Source of the DNA: Acidobacteriota bacterium
GTDB lineage: Bacteria; Acidobacteriota; Thermoanaerobaculia; Thermoanaerobaculales; Sulfomarinibacteraceae
Length of the DNA stretch: 64,000 bases
Assembly: GCA_022340665.1 (NCBI GenBank)
Contig: JAJDNM010000148.1
Span: forward strand, 55,127-119,126
Direction of reading: 5' to 3'
The translations under genes and the position numbers were made by a program. Under the pieces are notes generated by a model. The model searched no databases, was not told the origin of the DNA, and worked only from the letters and a program-made list of their open reading frames with translations. Below, piece after piece: positions 16,399 to 25,760 of the stretch (positions are counted from its first letter, which is position 1; the number at the start of each line of letters is the position of its first letter).

Positions 16399-18136
16399 TT
16401 TTTCGGATCACTCCTCGTCCGTTGGTGCCGTCGACGCGAATGTCGAGTGGCTGATTCAGGCGTATGTGAGTCACGTGCGCGGTCGATTTCACGACCGGCT
16501 GTCGGTCGAGCCATTGCCAGTCGATGGCGTATGGCCCGTGGTGTTCCACAGAGAGGTAGAGTACATGGAAGCTCAACAGATTGTGGAAAAAATGAGATCC
16601 CTGGCTGAGGTCCGGCTGTACATCGGGAAGGGTCGCCTCGACGATCACGCGGGCGCCGCTGATCTGGCCCCAGGCAACCGGAATCCCGAGCCATGGGTCT
16701 GATGTGCCCCAGCGCCCGAAACCGATGAGCAGGTACGTCCGCCCCGCCTCGATCAATTCCTCGTTGATTCCTTCCAACTGCTTGGCGATGGCTGGTGTGT
16801 CCGCCGGCTCGAAAGCTTCCGGCCGGACAAAGACGACATCCTCGATGTCTGGTCGCTCACCGTTGCCGAGAACCGATTCCGAGGCAACCACGACCCCATC
16901 GCCAAGGAGGTCTCCAAATGCCACGTCGATTCGTTCGGCACCCACCATCATCGGCCGCACCTGGAGGAAACCGATCCGCGCCGGCAAGGCGTCTCGCCGA
17001 TCGAGATTGATGGCGAACTCGATCTCGACGGCTCCGCCCAGAGCCTCCTCCGACAGCTCAAGGAGGCGCTTCAGGACATCGTTGAACGGCAACAGGCGTG
17101 AGGCGAGCAGGGGAGCGAAGGTGAGCGCTCGCGGCCCACGCGCGTCGAGGCCCGGGTTGAGGCGATCGGAGCCGGGGTCGTAGGTGGAGACGAGATAACG
17201 GAGTGCACCGTCCGCCTCGGCTTCGGCCAGGCCTGGCTGCACCAGATATTCGGTTTCCCGGATCGGATCGTGCGGCGGGGGATTGCCCATGTGGACGGCC
17301 CAGAAGGCCGTCTGCGTGTTCTTCAGTAGCTCGCCGAGATCGTTGAACGGCGGTGGCGCCTTCGGATAGGCGGGAGAGTAGGACCAGCTGAGGCCTCCGT
17401 CGACAATCGTCTTGCCGAGCCCCAGTGCCAGGGTCACGACCCCGTCCGAGGGCTTGGCGTGGCCCGTGGGGTAGTAGTTGTGGGATCGCGCAACACCGGA
17501 CACGCACGGGTAGAAACGATCATCGGCACGCTGGCCGACCACCTCCTGGATGATGACGGACATCTTTTCCGTGCCGGGTGGCCGGCCAATGGAGCTCAGG
17601 TAGCCCCTGGCCTCGGCGAAGAATGTTGTTGCATAGACGAACTTGACGGCCTCATCGAGGCGGATGAACCGGGCGTCCTCCTCGATCTCGTTGTTCGGGA
17701 TCATCTTCGTCCCGTATACGCCGGCGAAGGGGTGGTCGAGGTCGTCCTCGAGCAAGCTCGACGAGCGCACCGCCAGCGGCGTGTTAACGCTGGAGATTAA
17801 CCCTCGAAGGTCGCCGACGTGTTCTGCCGGCAGCTCCGCGCGCTGGATCACGTGCCCGATGCGGTCGTCCGGGAGATCGGAAGAAACGATGTTCTCGAGG
17901 TGGTTCCGCTCGATGAAGCTGTCGAAGATGTTGCTCGCCAGGACAGTGCTGGTCGGTACCGAGACCTCGACGTAGGGAAACTCGTCCGGATCGAGCTTGG
18001 CGAGAATCTCCTCGCGCACCCGAAGCAGGCCCGAGGCCTTGCCGCCGAGAGCACCGTCGCCGATCCGCGTGAAGGTGTCCTTTGCACCGAAGAACTCACG
18101 GTCGAATCGCGGAACGTCAGATGGCCCTGCAGTCAT
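16391..18136 (-). CDS. ATP-grasp (PPDK N-domain) protein, minimal form
   Basis: A 581-residue sister of the proteins at 13210 and 21386, with no extra sensory domain. The ATP-grasp module starts at LGGKASGLLRVREEI (about 32), has VRSSSLLEDDLDHPFAGVY (about 125) and VIIQEVVGQRADDRFYP, and ends at IGFLQVRPM (about 393). The shared C-terminal module follows: LLIGFGRWGTSDPWLGIP (about 475), IVEATLPD, SQGSHFFHNL (about 515) and WQWLDRQPV. The central histidine domain of PEP synthase is absent. It lies 125 bases after the degenerate glutamate dehydrogenase stop, separated by a hairpin word array, and overlaps the downstream 1062-residue sister gene (ATGGATGA), so the pair is probably co-translated. 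Confidence 0.85.
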   Translation of the reverse strand: MTAGPSDVPRFDREFFGAKDTFTRIGDGALGGKASGLLRVREEILAKLDPDEFPYVEVSVPTSTVLASNIFDSFIERNHLENIVSSDLPDDRIGHVIQRAELPAEHVGDLRGLISSVNTPLAVRSSSLLEDDLDHPFAGVYGTKMIPNNEIEEDARFIRLDEAVKFVYATTFFAEARGYLSSIGRPPGTEKMSVIIQEVVGQRADDRFYPCVSGVARSHNYYPTGHAKPSDGVVTLALGLGKTIVDGGLSWSYSPAYPKAPPPFNDLGELLKNTQTAFWAVHMGNPPPHDPIRETEYLVQPGLAEAEADGALRYLVSTYDPGSDRLNPGLDARGPRALTFAPLLASRLLPFNDVLKRLLELSEEALGGAVEIEFAINLDRRDALPARIGFLQVRPMMVGAERIDVAFGDLLGDGVVVASESVLGNGERPDIEDVVFVRPEAFEPADTPAIAKQLEGINEELIEAGRTYLLIGFGRWGTSDPWLGIPVAWGQISGARVIVEATLPDVQPDLSQGSHFFHNLLSFHVLYLSVEHHGPYAIDWQWLDRQPVVKSTAHVTHIRLNQPLDIRVDGTNGRGVIRKNG

Positions 18137-18155
18137 GTGATTCGAAATCCGCCCA

Positions 18156-18260
18156 AGTTTTGAGTTATGAGTTTTGAGTTTTGAGTTCGCGCCACCCGTT
18201 GCGGTCTCGAGGGGAGGGCGAGTGGCGACTCAAAACTCAAAACTGAAAACTCAACACTCA
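18156..18260 (+). repeat. Inverted word array, TTTTGAGTT / AACTCAAAA
   Basis: Left arm 18156-18186 repeats GAGTTTT three to four times; right arm 18227-18258 repeats the complement ACTCAAA. The inner part also pairs (CGCCACCC against GAGTGGCG) around a GGGGAGGG core at 18211-18218. The whole can fold into one long hairpin between the dehydrogenase and ATP-grasp genes. Confidence 0.88.
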
Positions 18261-18261
18261 T

Positions 18262-19551
18262 TTAAAGCCATCCCCGCTCTTTGCACTGCCTCGCCACCCG
18301 GTCGATGGCAATCACCAGCGCCGCGTCACGCATTGTCAACGACTTGGAGGAGGACAGGTCGGAAACCGCGACGAACGCGGCAGTCAGCGTGCGATCGAGC
18401 TTGCTGAGGACCTCGGAGAGGGGCCAGTAGTAGTTCATGTTGCTCTGCACCTGCTCGAAGTAGCTGCAGGTGACGCCGCCCGAGTTCGCCAGAATGTCGG
18501 GTATGACGAATATTCCACGGGAGAACAACCGCGCTTCGGCGTCGGGAGTGGTCGGCCCGTTTGCACCCTCGGCGACGATGCGTACGCGCTCGGAGACCGA
18601 GCCGACGTTGTCTTCAGTGATCTGATACTCCAGGGCAGCGGGGATCAGGATGTCGACCTCCTGCGACAACCACGCGTCGCCTTCGAGGACCTCGTAGCCG
18701 AGATCTCTCGCTTTTGACGGATTGACGTTGCCGAGACGATCGGATGCCTGGCGCAGCTCTTCGAGGTCTATGCCGTCGGCCTTGCGGTAGGCAGCCGGGG
18801 CGCCCGCCTCCGGATCCCAGCTCGAGACGCAGGTCACGGTGCCGCCGATCTGGTGGTAGAGCTGGATCGCGTGCTGGGCAACCGTGCCGAACCCCTGCAC
18901 GCTGGCGGCGGTTGCGGAAACTTCGATGCCCAGCTCCTTGAGGGCTTCTCTCAGGTTGTAAACGAGGCCGTATCCGGCCGCCTCGAGGCGACCGAGCGAT
19001 CCGCCGGCGCCGAGGGTCTTGCCGGTGATGGCACCCGGGATACGGTTGCCGCGCAGCGCCTCATACTCGTCGAGCATCCAGGTCATGTGCTGGCCCGATG
19101 TCATGACGTCGGGTGCCGGAACATCACGCTGGGGACCGATATTACGGGCGATCCGGCGTATCCAGGCACGGCAAATCCGTTCGATCTCGGCGGTGCTCAA
19201 ACGGTGAGGATCGCAAACGACGCCGCCCATGCTCCCGCCGAGGGGGATGTCGACGACGGCGGTCTTCCAGGTCGTCCACATGGCGAGGGCCCGCACCGTG
19301 TCGATCGTCTCCTGCGGATGAAAACGTACTCCGCCCCAGGCGGGTCCGCGGGCGTCGTTGTGCTGGACTCTGAAACCGTGAAAAACCTCGATCGTGCCAT
19401 TGTCGAGCCTCACTGGAAGGGTCAATCGGTGCTCATGGGCGGGGCAGCGAAGGAGTGCTCTCGTCGGCTTATCGAGCGCCATAAGGTCGGCGAGGCGATC
19501 GAACTGCGCGAGAGCGTCGGTGAAGGCGTTGTAGGAGGGTAGGTCGTTCAT
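18262..19551 (-). CDS. Glutamate dehydrogenase paralogue lacking the catalytic lysine
   Basis: A 429-residue full-length member of the Glu/Leu/Phe/Val dehydrogenase family, closest by eye to the archaeal/Thermotoga-type sequences (GFRVQHNDARGP, ITGKTLGAGGSLGR, IVAEGANGPTTPDAE, PDILANSGGV). Aligned to Clostridium symbiosum GDH by the fixed 24/36/76-residue spacing, the substrate lysine K89 is Trp72 (PAWGGVRFHP) and the catalytic lysine K125 is Met108 (GGSMGGVVCD). The K113 equivalent (Lys96, TTWKTAV) and D165 equivalent (Asp148, PAPDV) remain. The cofactor-domain glycine motif (VQGFGTVAQ) is intact. The frame shows no decay, so it is probably maintained as a regulatory or altered-function subunit. 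It lies 206 bases after the canonical gdhA, in the same direction. Confidence 0.88.
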   Translation of the reverse strand: MNDLPSYNAFTDALAQFDRLADLMALDKPTRALLRCPAHEHRLTLPVRLDNGTIEVFHGFRVQHNDARGPAWGGVRFHPQETIDTVRALAMWTTWKTAVVDIPLGGSMGGVVCDPHRLSTAEIERICRAWIRRIARNIGPQRDVPAPDVMTSGQHMTWMLDEYEALRGNRIPGAITGKTLGAGGSLGRLEAAGYGLVYNLREALKELGIEVSATAASVQGFGTVAQHAIQLYHQIGGTVTCVSSWDPEAGAPAAYRKADGIDLEELRQASDRLGNVNPSKARDLGYEVLEGDAWLSQEVDILIPAALEYQITEDNVGSVSERVRIVAEGANGPTTPDAEARLFSRGIFVIPDILANSGGVTCSYFEQVQSNMNYYWPLSEVLSKLDRTLTAAFVAVSDLSSSKSLTMRDAALVIAIDRVARQCKERGWL

Positions 19552-19590
19552 TGTAGGGTCTCCGTCAAGTTCATGATCGCACAGCCGACA

Positions 19591-19696
19591 AATTCAGAAT
19601 TCGGAGTCCGGAATTCGGAATGCCGCTCGGCCATCCCGTCGGGTTCAAGATATGGTGGCGGAAAACTCCGAATTCAGAATTCCGACTTCCGAATTC
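19591..19696 (+). repeat. Inverted word array, GAATTC class
   Basis: Left arm 19591-19620 and right arm 19665-19696 are made of AATTCAGAATTCGGA-like words in inverted order (AATTCGGAAT against ATTCCGACTTCCG). It sits between the two glutamate dehydrogenase genes and directly abuts the gdhA terminator. Confidence 0.85.
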
Positions 19697-19724
19697 AAAA
19701 ACGGCGGCCCCGCAGGACCGCCGT
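19696..19724 (-). terminator. Rho-independent terminator of gdhA
   Basis: On the minus strand CGGCGGTCC pairs with GGGCCGCCG (9 bp, one G-U) around a TGCG loop, followed by TTTTT. It lies about 35 bases after the gdhA stop. A larger alternative fold pairs the two flanking copies of GGCGGCCC / GGGCCGCC at 19703-19710 and 19746-19753. Confidence 0.8.
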
Positions 19725-19757
19725 GTTCAGCTCATTCAGTCTTGGGCCGCCGTTTTT

Positions 19758-21140
<1,383 letters not shown>

Positions 21141-21178
21141 TCAATCAACGACGAATCGACGTCTCGTTGACGCCGAGG

Positions 21179-21207
21179 AGAATACTTCACGGTGTCGAGG
21201 CTTGCAA
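21179..21207 (-). promoter_or_regulatory. Sigma-70 type promoter for gdhA
   Basis: On the minus strand TTGCAA (21202-21207) and TATTCT (21179-21184) are separated by exactly 17 bases, each matching 4 of 6 consensus positions. The predicted start near 21172 would give a leader of about 60 bases before gdhA. Confidence 0.5.
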
Positions 21208-21211
21208 GGGT

Positions 21212-21231
21212 TTTGTGACTGAGTTCACAAA
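21212..21231. promoter_or_regulatory. Palindromic operator (Rex- or CRP/FNR-like) upstream of gdhA
   Basis: TTTGTGA and TCACAAA form a perfect inverted repeat with a 6-base spacer. This fits TTGTGA-N6-TCACAA (Rex, redox sensing) and contains TGTGA-N6-TCACA (CRP-type). It ends 5 bases upstream of the predicted -35 box, a position suited to activation or repression of gdhA. The regulator's identity is inferred from the half-sites only. Confidence 0.5.
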
Positions 21232-21250
21232 TGGATTGAGCGCGGCCTTT

Positions 21251-21383
21251 CGATCCCGATCCTGTTCCCGAACCCCATACCGCTGTCCACCTCTGAAAGA
21301 GGCAGAGGAATCAAGACAGACTCCGCTATTCCGTCTTTTGCCAATTGTCTCGGGAGCGGGAATGGGAATGGGAGCGGGATCGG
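21251..21383 (+). repeat. Inverted word array, CGGGAT / GGGAAT words
   Basis: Left arm 21251-21275 (CCCGATCCTGTTCCCGAA) and right arm 21351-21383 (GGGAATGGGAATGGGAGCGG) are built from complementary words and lie in the gap between the ATP-grasp/receiver gene and gdhA. Similar CGGGATCGG words recur inside aceF at 26826-26905. Confidence 0.75.
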
Positions 21384-21385
21384 AT

Positions 21386-24367
21386 CTACGACTCCAAAAT
21401 CACCCCCCGACTGCTTGATCCGTCAACCAGGACCTGGGCCGGCTGATCGAGCCGGATGTGGCGAATGACTCCATCCAGCGCCTCACCGAAGAGTTCCTGA
21501 CGGTCGAGCCAGTCCCAGTTGATGACCCCGCTCTGGTCCTGGGTGTGGACACCGAAGAAGGCGACGCCGAAACAGGTCAGGTTGTGAAAGAAGTGGGAGC
21601 CGAGCGAGGGCTCGACCTGCAGATCTGCAAAATCGGTTTCGACGATCGCGCGCACGGTCGAGATTTGCGGCCAGGTGACGGGAATGCCGAGCCAGGAGTC
21701 ACGTGAGCCCCAGCGTCCCGGCCCGATGAGGATCGACTGTCTTCCTTCGCGACGGAGCACGCGGTTGATCCGTTCGATGGATGAGGCCGCTTCGGTGGTC
21801 TGTGACCGGTCCATGCGACGCGCATCGACGACGACGAGATCGGATATGGTTTCGCGCCTCCCGTGACCGAGGGCGACGTCCGAGCGGACGAATGCCCGTT
21901 GAGCAATCGACTCGTCGAGTTCGAGGTCGAGTTCGACATCCGTGTCCTCGAAAACCATTGGCCGAAGCTGAAGGACGTTCAAGACCTGGCGTTGCCCCAG
22001 TCCCGGTTTGATATCCGCCGCGAACTCGATTTCGGCTGGGCTCGCGATGCCGTTCTGGCAGACGCCGAGAAGGCGATCCAGAATGTCGGGCAGTGGCATG
22101 ATCCGTCCCTGGAGGATCGGCGCGAAGGAGATGATCGGCGAGCCCCGATCGTCGAGCCCCGGGATGATCCGGTCGTTGGCACGGTCATAAGTGGAGACGA
22201 TGGTTGACGCTGCACCGTCGCGCACCGCTTCGATGACCTCGTCGTGAACCAGATTCACATCGGTCCGGACGCCCGGAATCACGTCATTCCTCGACATGTC
22301 GAGAGCATAGAATCGTCTTTGGGCATTTCGCAGGATGTCCTTGACGGCGGAGAACTGCGGTAGGACCTGTGGCTGGCGAGGGCAGAAGCGGAGGGCCTCG
22401 AAACCCTCGACCACGGATTTGCCGAGCCCGAGGGCAACCTGAACAACGCCGTCCTCCGATTTCATCTCACCAAACGGGTAAAAGTTGTAGGAAGCGGCCA
22501 CGCCCGAGAAGGTCGGATAGAAGCGGTCGCCATGACGGCTGCCGACCAGGCGCTGGATCAGCACCGCCATCAGTTCCTCTTCGATTCGAAAGGGAGTCGT
22601 CTCGAGGTAGTCGCGCGCATTCTGGAACAGGGTCGAGGCGTAGACGACCTTGATCGCCTCGAGCAGCTGCGCCAGTCGCACGTCGAGCGAGGGGTGGTTG
22701 TTGGGAAGCATGATGGTGGCGTAGACGCCGGCGAAGGGCTGGTAGACCGAGTCCTCGAGGATGCTGGAAGAGCGCACCGCGATCGGTTCGCAGACTCTCT
22801 CGAGAAAGGCGCCGAGATCTGACCGGAGTGCGTGCCGAAAGCGGCTGCGACGTATGTAGTCGAGCACCTGCTGGTCTGTCATTTCACTCGCGCGGGTAAC
22901 GAAACCGCGGAGCCGGTTATCTTCGAGAAAGTCCTCGTAGATGTCCGACGCGAGGGCCACGGTCTGTGGGACCGCGACCTCGACCTCATCGGTGTCCAAC
23001 ACCTGGCGGGCGAGGATTTTGTGCATGAAGGCGAGCCCTCGCCCCTTGCCGCCGAGGGACCCGGTTCCGATCTTGGAAAATGCCGCGAAATCGTTGAAGG
23101 TCTCGCCCTTGAAATCGGTGATGACGTGCTGCTGGATTTCTCGCAGGTAGCCGGTGATCGTCGTGATGAGATAGCTTCTCAGATCCGCCGGAGATTCGAA
23201 TTCGGTGACTGTGCGTGGTCTCAGATTCGTGGCGAGTTCGAACTCGGTGCGCGCCTTGAACCAGGCCGAAAAATGATTGCGGCTGGCGTGGAACACGAGC
23301 GAGTCGTCCGGTACCTCCGGTAGCACGCGCAACATCTCCCGGACGTCGGCAGCGCGGGCAATCGGGGTCCCATCCGGCATCTTGAAGACGAAATCGCCGA
23401 ATCCGAAGTTCTCGAGGATGTACTCGCGGAGGTCCTCGAGAAGGTGGGGCGACTTTTTGCTCATGAACTGAGCGCCGATCTCCTCGGCTCTGGCGCGATG
23501 CTCGGATTCCATCGACTGGACGAGGATCGGCAGATCCTCGTCGTCTTCGCGGATCCTCTTGGCGAGGGCGATCCCGGCCTCGTAGTCGAACTCGCCCCCA
23601 CGGGGAAACGAGACATCGGTGATGATGCCGAGAATCCTGCCGTTGTATCGCTCGTAGAGCTCCCATGCCTCCTCGTAGTCCTGCGCCAGCAGGATCTTCG
23701 GCCGCGCCCGGATGCGCAGCAGGCGGTGGGAAAGGTTGATGCCCTCGGACATCAGGCGGCCGGTCTGGCTGGTGATCTCGGTGTAGAAATGAGGCAGGTA
23801 GACCGAGTAAAAACGGGGCTCGTCCTCGACCAGGATGATGCCCTGTACGCCGCCGACCAGGATGTCGTGTTCAGCGTTGCGGCGGTCCTCGATCTGCTTG
23901 ATCATCGCCAGCAGCGACTGGACGTTGCCCTGCCAGAGAAAGGTCCAATCGAGCTCTCCGCCCTTCCGCAGGTCCTCCAGCCACGGCAGCTCCCAGGCGT
24001 GTGCTGCGATCAGGCCGACAGGGAGCCTGGGACGATCCTGCTTGATCAGGTGGACGAGATTACCGATCTCCATGTCCGGCAACCGAGGCGTGGTGATGAC
24101 CATGTCGAAGTTACGTTCCTCGATCAGACGCAGAGCCTCGGCTGCGTTGGATGCGCGCGTGAATCGGGGTGCGAAACGAAGGTTGAGATCGAGGTTTCGA
24201 TACTCCTCAATGACCAGCTCGGTGAGCTGACCGTCCTCTTCGAGAATGAACGAGTCGTAGTGCGAGGCGACGAGGAGAATCTCGATCACGCGGTACTTCA
24301 TCAGCGCCGAGAACTCCTCGGTGTTCATGCCGTACCGGCTGGTGAGCTCTATCGAGTTGTCGGGCAT
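21386..24367 (-). CDS. ATP-grasp (PPDK N-domain) protein with two receiver-like domains
   Basis: A 993-residue protein. Residues about 28-160 resemble a response-regulator receiver whose acceptor Asp is replaced (MVITTPRLPDM). Residues about 175-325 are a second receiver with the acidic pocket (GIILVEDEP), acceptor Asp (GIITDVSFPRGGEFD), Ser in place of Thr (LVQS) and the lysine (FMSKKSPH). The ATP-grasp module runs from LGGKGRGLAFMHKIL (about 437) through VRSSSILEDSVYQPFAGVY (about 532) and VLIQRLVGSRHGDRFYP to LQLRPM (about 801). The shared C-terminal module is ILIGPGRWGSRDSWLGIP (about 884), then LGSHFFHNL and WDWLDRQELF. There is no His swivel or PEP domain. A two-component input is implied, but no histidine kinase is in the window. 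Confidence 0.85.
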   Translation of the reverse strand: MPDNSIELTSRYGMNTEEFSALMKYRVIEILLVASHYDSFILEEDGQLTELVIEEYRNLDLNLRFAPRFTRASNAAEALRLIEERNFDMVITTPRLPDMEIGNLVHLIKQDRPRLPVGLIAAHAWELPWLEDLRKGGELDWTFLWQGNVQSLLAMIKQIEDRRNAEHDILVGGVQGIILVEDEPRFYSVYLPHFYTEITSQTGRLMSEGINLSHRLLRIRARPKILLAQDYEEAWELYERYNGRILGIITDVSFPRGGEFDYEAGIALAKRIREDDEDLPILVQSMESEHRARAEEIGAQFMSKKSPHLLEDLREYILENFGFGDFVFKMPDGTPIARAADVREMLRVLPEVPDDSLVFHASRNHFSAWFKARTEFELATNLRPRTVTEFESPADLRSYLITTITGYLREIQQHVITDFKGETFNDFAAFSKIGTGSLGGKGRGLAFMHKILARQVLDTDEVEVAVPQTVALASDIYEDFLEDNRLRGFVTRASEMTDQQVLDYIRRSRFRHALRSDLGAFLERVCEPIAVRSSSILEDSVYQPFAGVYATIMLPNNHPSLDVRLAQLLEAIKVVYASTLFQNARDYLETTPFRIEEELMAVLIQRLVGSRHGDRFYPTFSGVAASYNFYPFGEMKSEDGVVQVALGLGKSVVEGFEALRFCPRQPQVLPQFSAVKDILRNAQRRFYALDMSRNDVIPGVRTDVNLVHDEVIEAVRDGAASTIVSTYDRANDRIIPGLDDRGSPIISFAPILQGRIMPLPDILDRLLGVCQNGIASPAEIEFAADIKPGLGQRQVLNVLQLRPMVFEDTDVELDLELDESIAQRAFVRSDVALGHGRRETISDLVVVDARRMDRSQTTEAASSIERINRVLRREGRQSILIGPGRWGSRDSWLGIPVTWPQISTVRAIVETDFADLQVEPSLGSHFFHNLTCFGVAFFGVHTQDQSGVINWDWLDRQELFGEALDGVIRHIRLDQPAQVLVDGSSSRGVILES

Positions 24368-24405
24368 CGCATTTCGCTCAGGTCCAAATTAGCAGAAAAA
24401 CGCAC

Positions 24406-24437
24406 AAACGTTTGAACGTTCAACGTTAAACGTTGGA
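24406..24437 (+). repeat. AACGTT word array
   Basis: The palindromic hexamer AACGTT (with TTTGAA and TTAAA between copies) occurs four times in 32 bases just upstream of the ATP-grasp/receiver gene and downstream of the propeller lipoprotein gene. A matching array lies on the other side of that lipoprotein gene at 25691-25729. Confidence 0.8.
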
Positions 24438-24498
24438 GGTCGCAGCACCAACGTCGGCTGGGGGACCTGATGGTTGAGAGCCGATGGTGGATAGCTCG

Positions 24499-25599
24499 TT
24501 ACTCGACCCACTCGGTCACAAAAACATTCGTTTCGCCCGGCTTGGAGTTGTGGCGGTTGGAGCAGAAGGCGAAGGTGGTGCCGTTCGGGGCCCACATCGG
24601 GAAGCCGTCGAAGTTCTCGGTGAAGGTGATCTGTTCGAGGTTGGAGCCATCGAGATCGACCATCCAAAGGTTGAACTCGCGACCCGAAGGATCGCCGTAA
24701 TTGCTCGAGAAGATGATCTTTTCGCCCGACGGGTGGAAGAAGGGCGCGAAAGAAGCGACGCCGAGGTCGGTGACTTGGCGCTTGTTGGAGCCGTCCGCGT
24801 CCATCAACCAGATCTCGAGCTTCGAGGGGCGGACGAGACCATCGGCGAGGAGCCGTTGGTAATCCTCGATCTCGGCCGGGTCGGAGGGGTGGCGTGTACG
24901 GTAGACGATCTTCGTGCCGTCGGGCGAGAAGAAGGGACCGCCGTCATAGCCAATCTCGTCGGTCAGACGGACAATATCGGAGCCGTCGAGGTTCATGGAG
25001 TAGATGTCGAGGTCGCCGTCCCGGGTGGAGGTGAAGACTATGCGGTCGCCGGTCGGGGAAACGGTGGCCTCTGCGTCGTAGCCGGGGCTGTCAATCAGCT
25101 TGGTGATCTCCGACCCGTCGGGACGGGAGCGGTAGATATCGTAGGAGTCGTAGATCGGCCACACGTAACCCTGGCTGTGGTCCGGCACCGGCGGGCAATC
25201 AGGCGAGCCCTCGTGGGTCGAGGCATAGATGATCCATTGGTCGCCGGGCAGGAAGTAGGCGCAGGTGGTGCGCCCGAGGCGGGTCGAGGCGATCGACGGC
25301 TCGGCAGTCTCGGTGTCGAGCACGAAAATCTGATCGCACTCATAGGGCGGCCGTGTGGACTGAAAGATGAGCTTGTCGCCGGCGAAGGAGAAATAGGCCT
25401 CGGCGTTTTCGCCACCGTCGGTCAGCATCCGAAGTTTGCTGAAATGGGTTTCCCGGGGATCCGGCTCGATGATCCGAGGCAGGGTGGAAGACAGGTCGGC
25501 AACCCTTTCCTCTCGAGCGGTTTCCTCCGCCTGTTGCCCGCAGGCCGCGGTCAGCAGAGCAAGAATGACGGTCATCAGGGTGGCGAGATTCAGTTTCAT
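24499..25599 (-). CDS. TolB/WD40-like beta-propeller lipoprotein
   Basis: A 366-residue exported lipoprotein. The ATG at 25599 follows a good GGAGG and begins a lipoprotein signal (LATLMTVILALLTAACGQQ, lipobox LTAAC), so the upstream open frame is excluded. The rest shows repeated PD40/TolB-like blades: FSFAGDKLIFQSTR, VSPTGDRIVFTSTRDGDLDIY, FSPDGTKIVYRTR, FHPSGEKIIFSSN and WAPNGTTFAFCSNR, with DGS...LT strands between them. It probably sits on the periplasmic face of a membrane. No catalytic domain is attached, so its role (binding or scaffolding) is unknown. AACGTT word arrays flank the gene on both sides. Confidence 0.85.
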   Translation of the reverse strand: MKLNLATLMTVILALLTAACGQQAEETAREERVADLSSTLPRIIEPDPRETHFSKLRMLTDGGENAEAYFSFAGDKLIFQSTRPPYECDQIFVLDTETAEPSIASTRLGRTTCAYFLPGDQWIIYASTHEGSPDCPPVPDHSQGYVWPIYDSYDIYRSRPDGSEITKLIDSPGYDAEATVSPTGDRIVFTSTRDGDLDIYSMNLDGSDIVRLTDEIGYDGGPFFSPDGTKIVYRTRHPSDPAEIEDYQRLLADGLVRPSKLEIWLMDADGSNKRQVTDLGVASFAPFFHPSGEKIIFSSNYGDPSGREFNLWMVDLDGSNLEQITFTENFDGFPMWAPNGTTFAFCSNRHNSKPGETNVFVTEWVE

Positions 25600-25690
25600 T
25601 ATTCCTCCAGGCCGAGTGATCCTCTCATGAGATTCGCGATGTGACAAATCCATGACATTCTGCGTGATTTCCATACTCGGGTGGTGGGTG

Positions 25691-25729
25691 GGAACGTTGA
25701 ACGTTGAACCCTAAACGTTTGAATGTTCC
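25691..25729 (+). repeat. AACGTT word array
   Basis: Four AACGTT-type words (two perfect AACGTTGA copies, then AAACGTTTGAATGTT) between the propeller lipoprotein gene and the 3' end of aceF. Confidence 0.78.
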
Positions 25730-25760
25730 GCTCGCCCGCCCGCTTGCGCCCGTACCTCGG

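Noticed and set aside
19201..19210. His116 in the DPH of the GDH paralogue counted as a third lost catalytic lysine
   Set aside because: After checking residue spacing against C. symbiosum GDH, this position is not one of K89, K113 or K125 and varies in active enzymes, so only two lysines count as lost.
18262..19551. Pseudogene status for the second glutamate dehydrogenase
   Set aside because: The active-site lysine is lost, but the frame is full length with an intact nucleotide site and no stop or frameshift; decay would also have damaged the rest.
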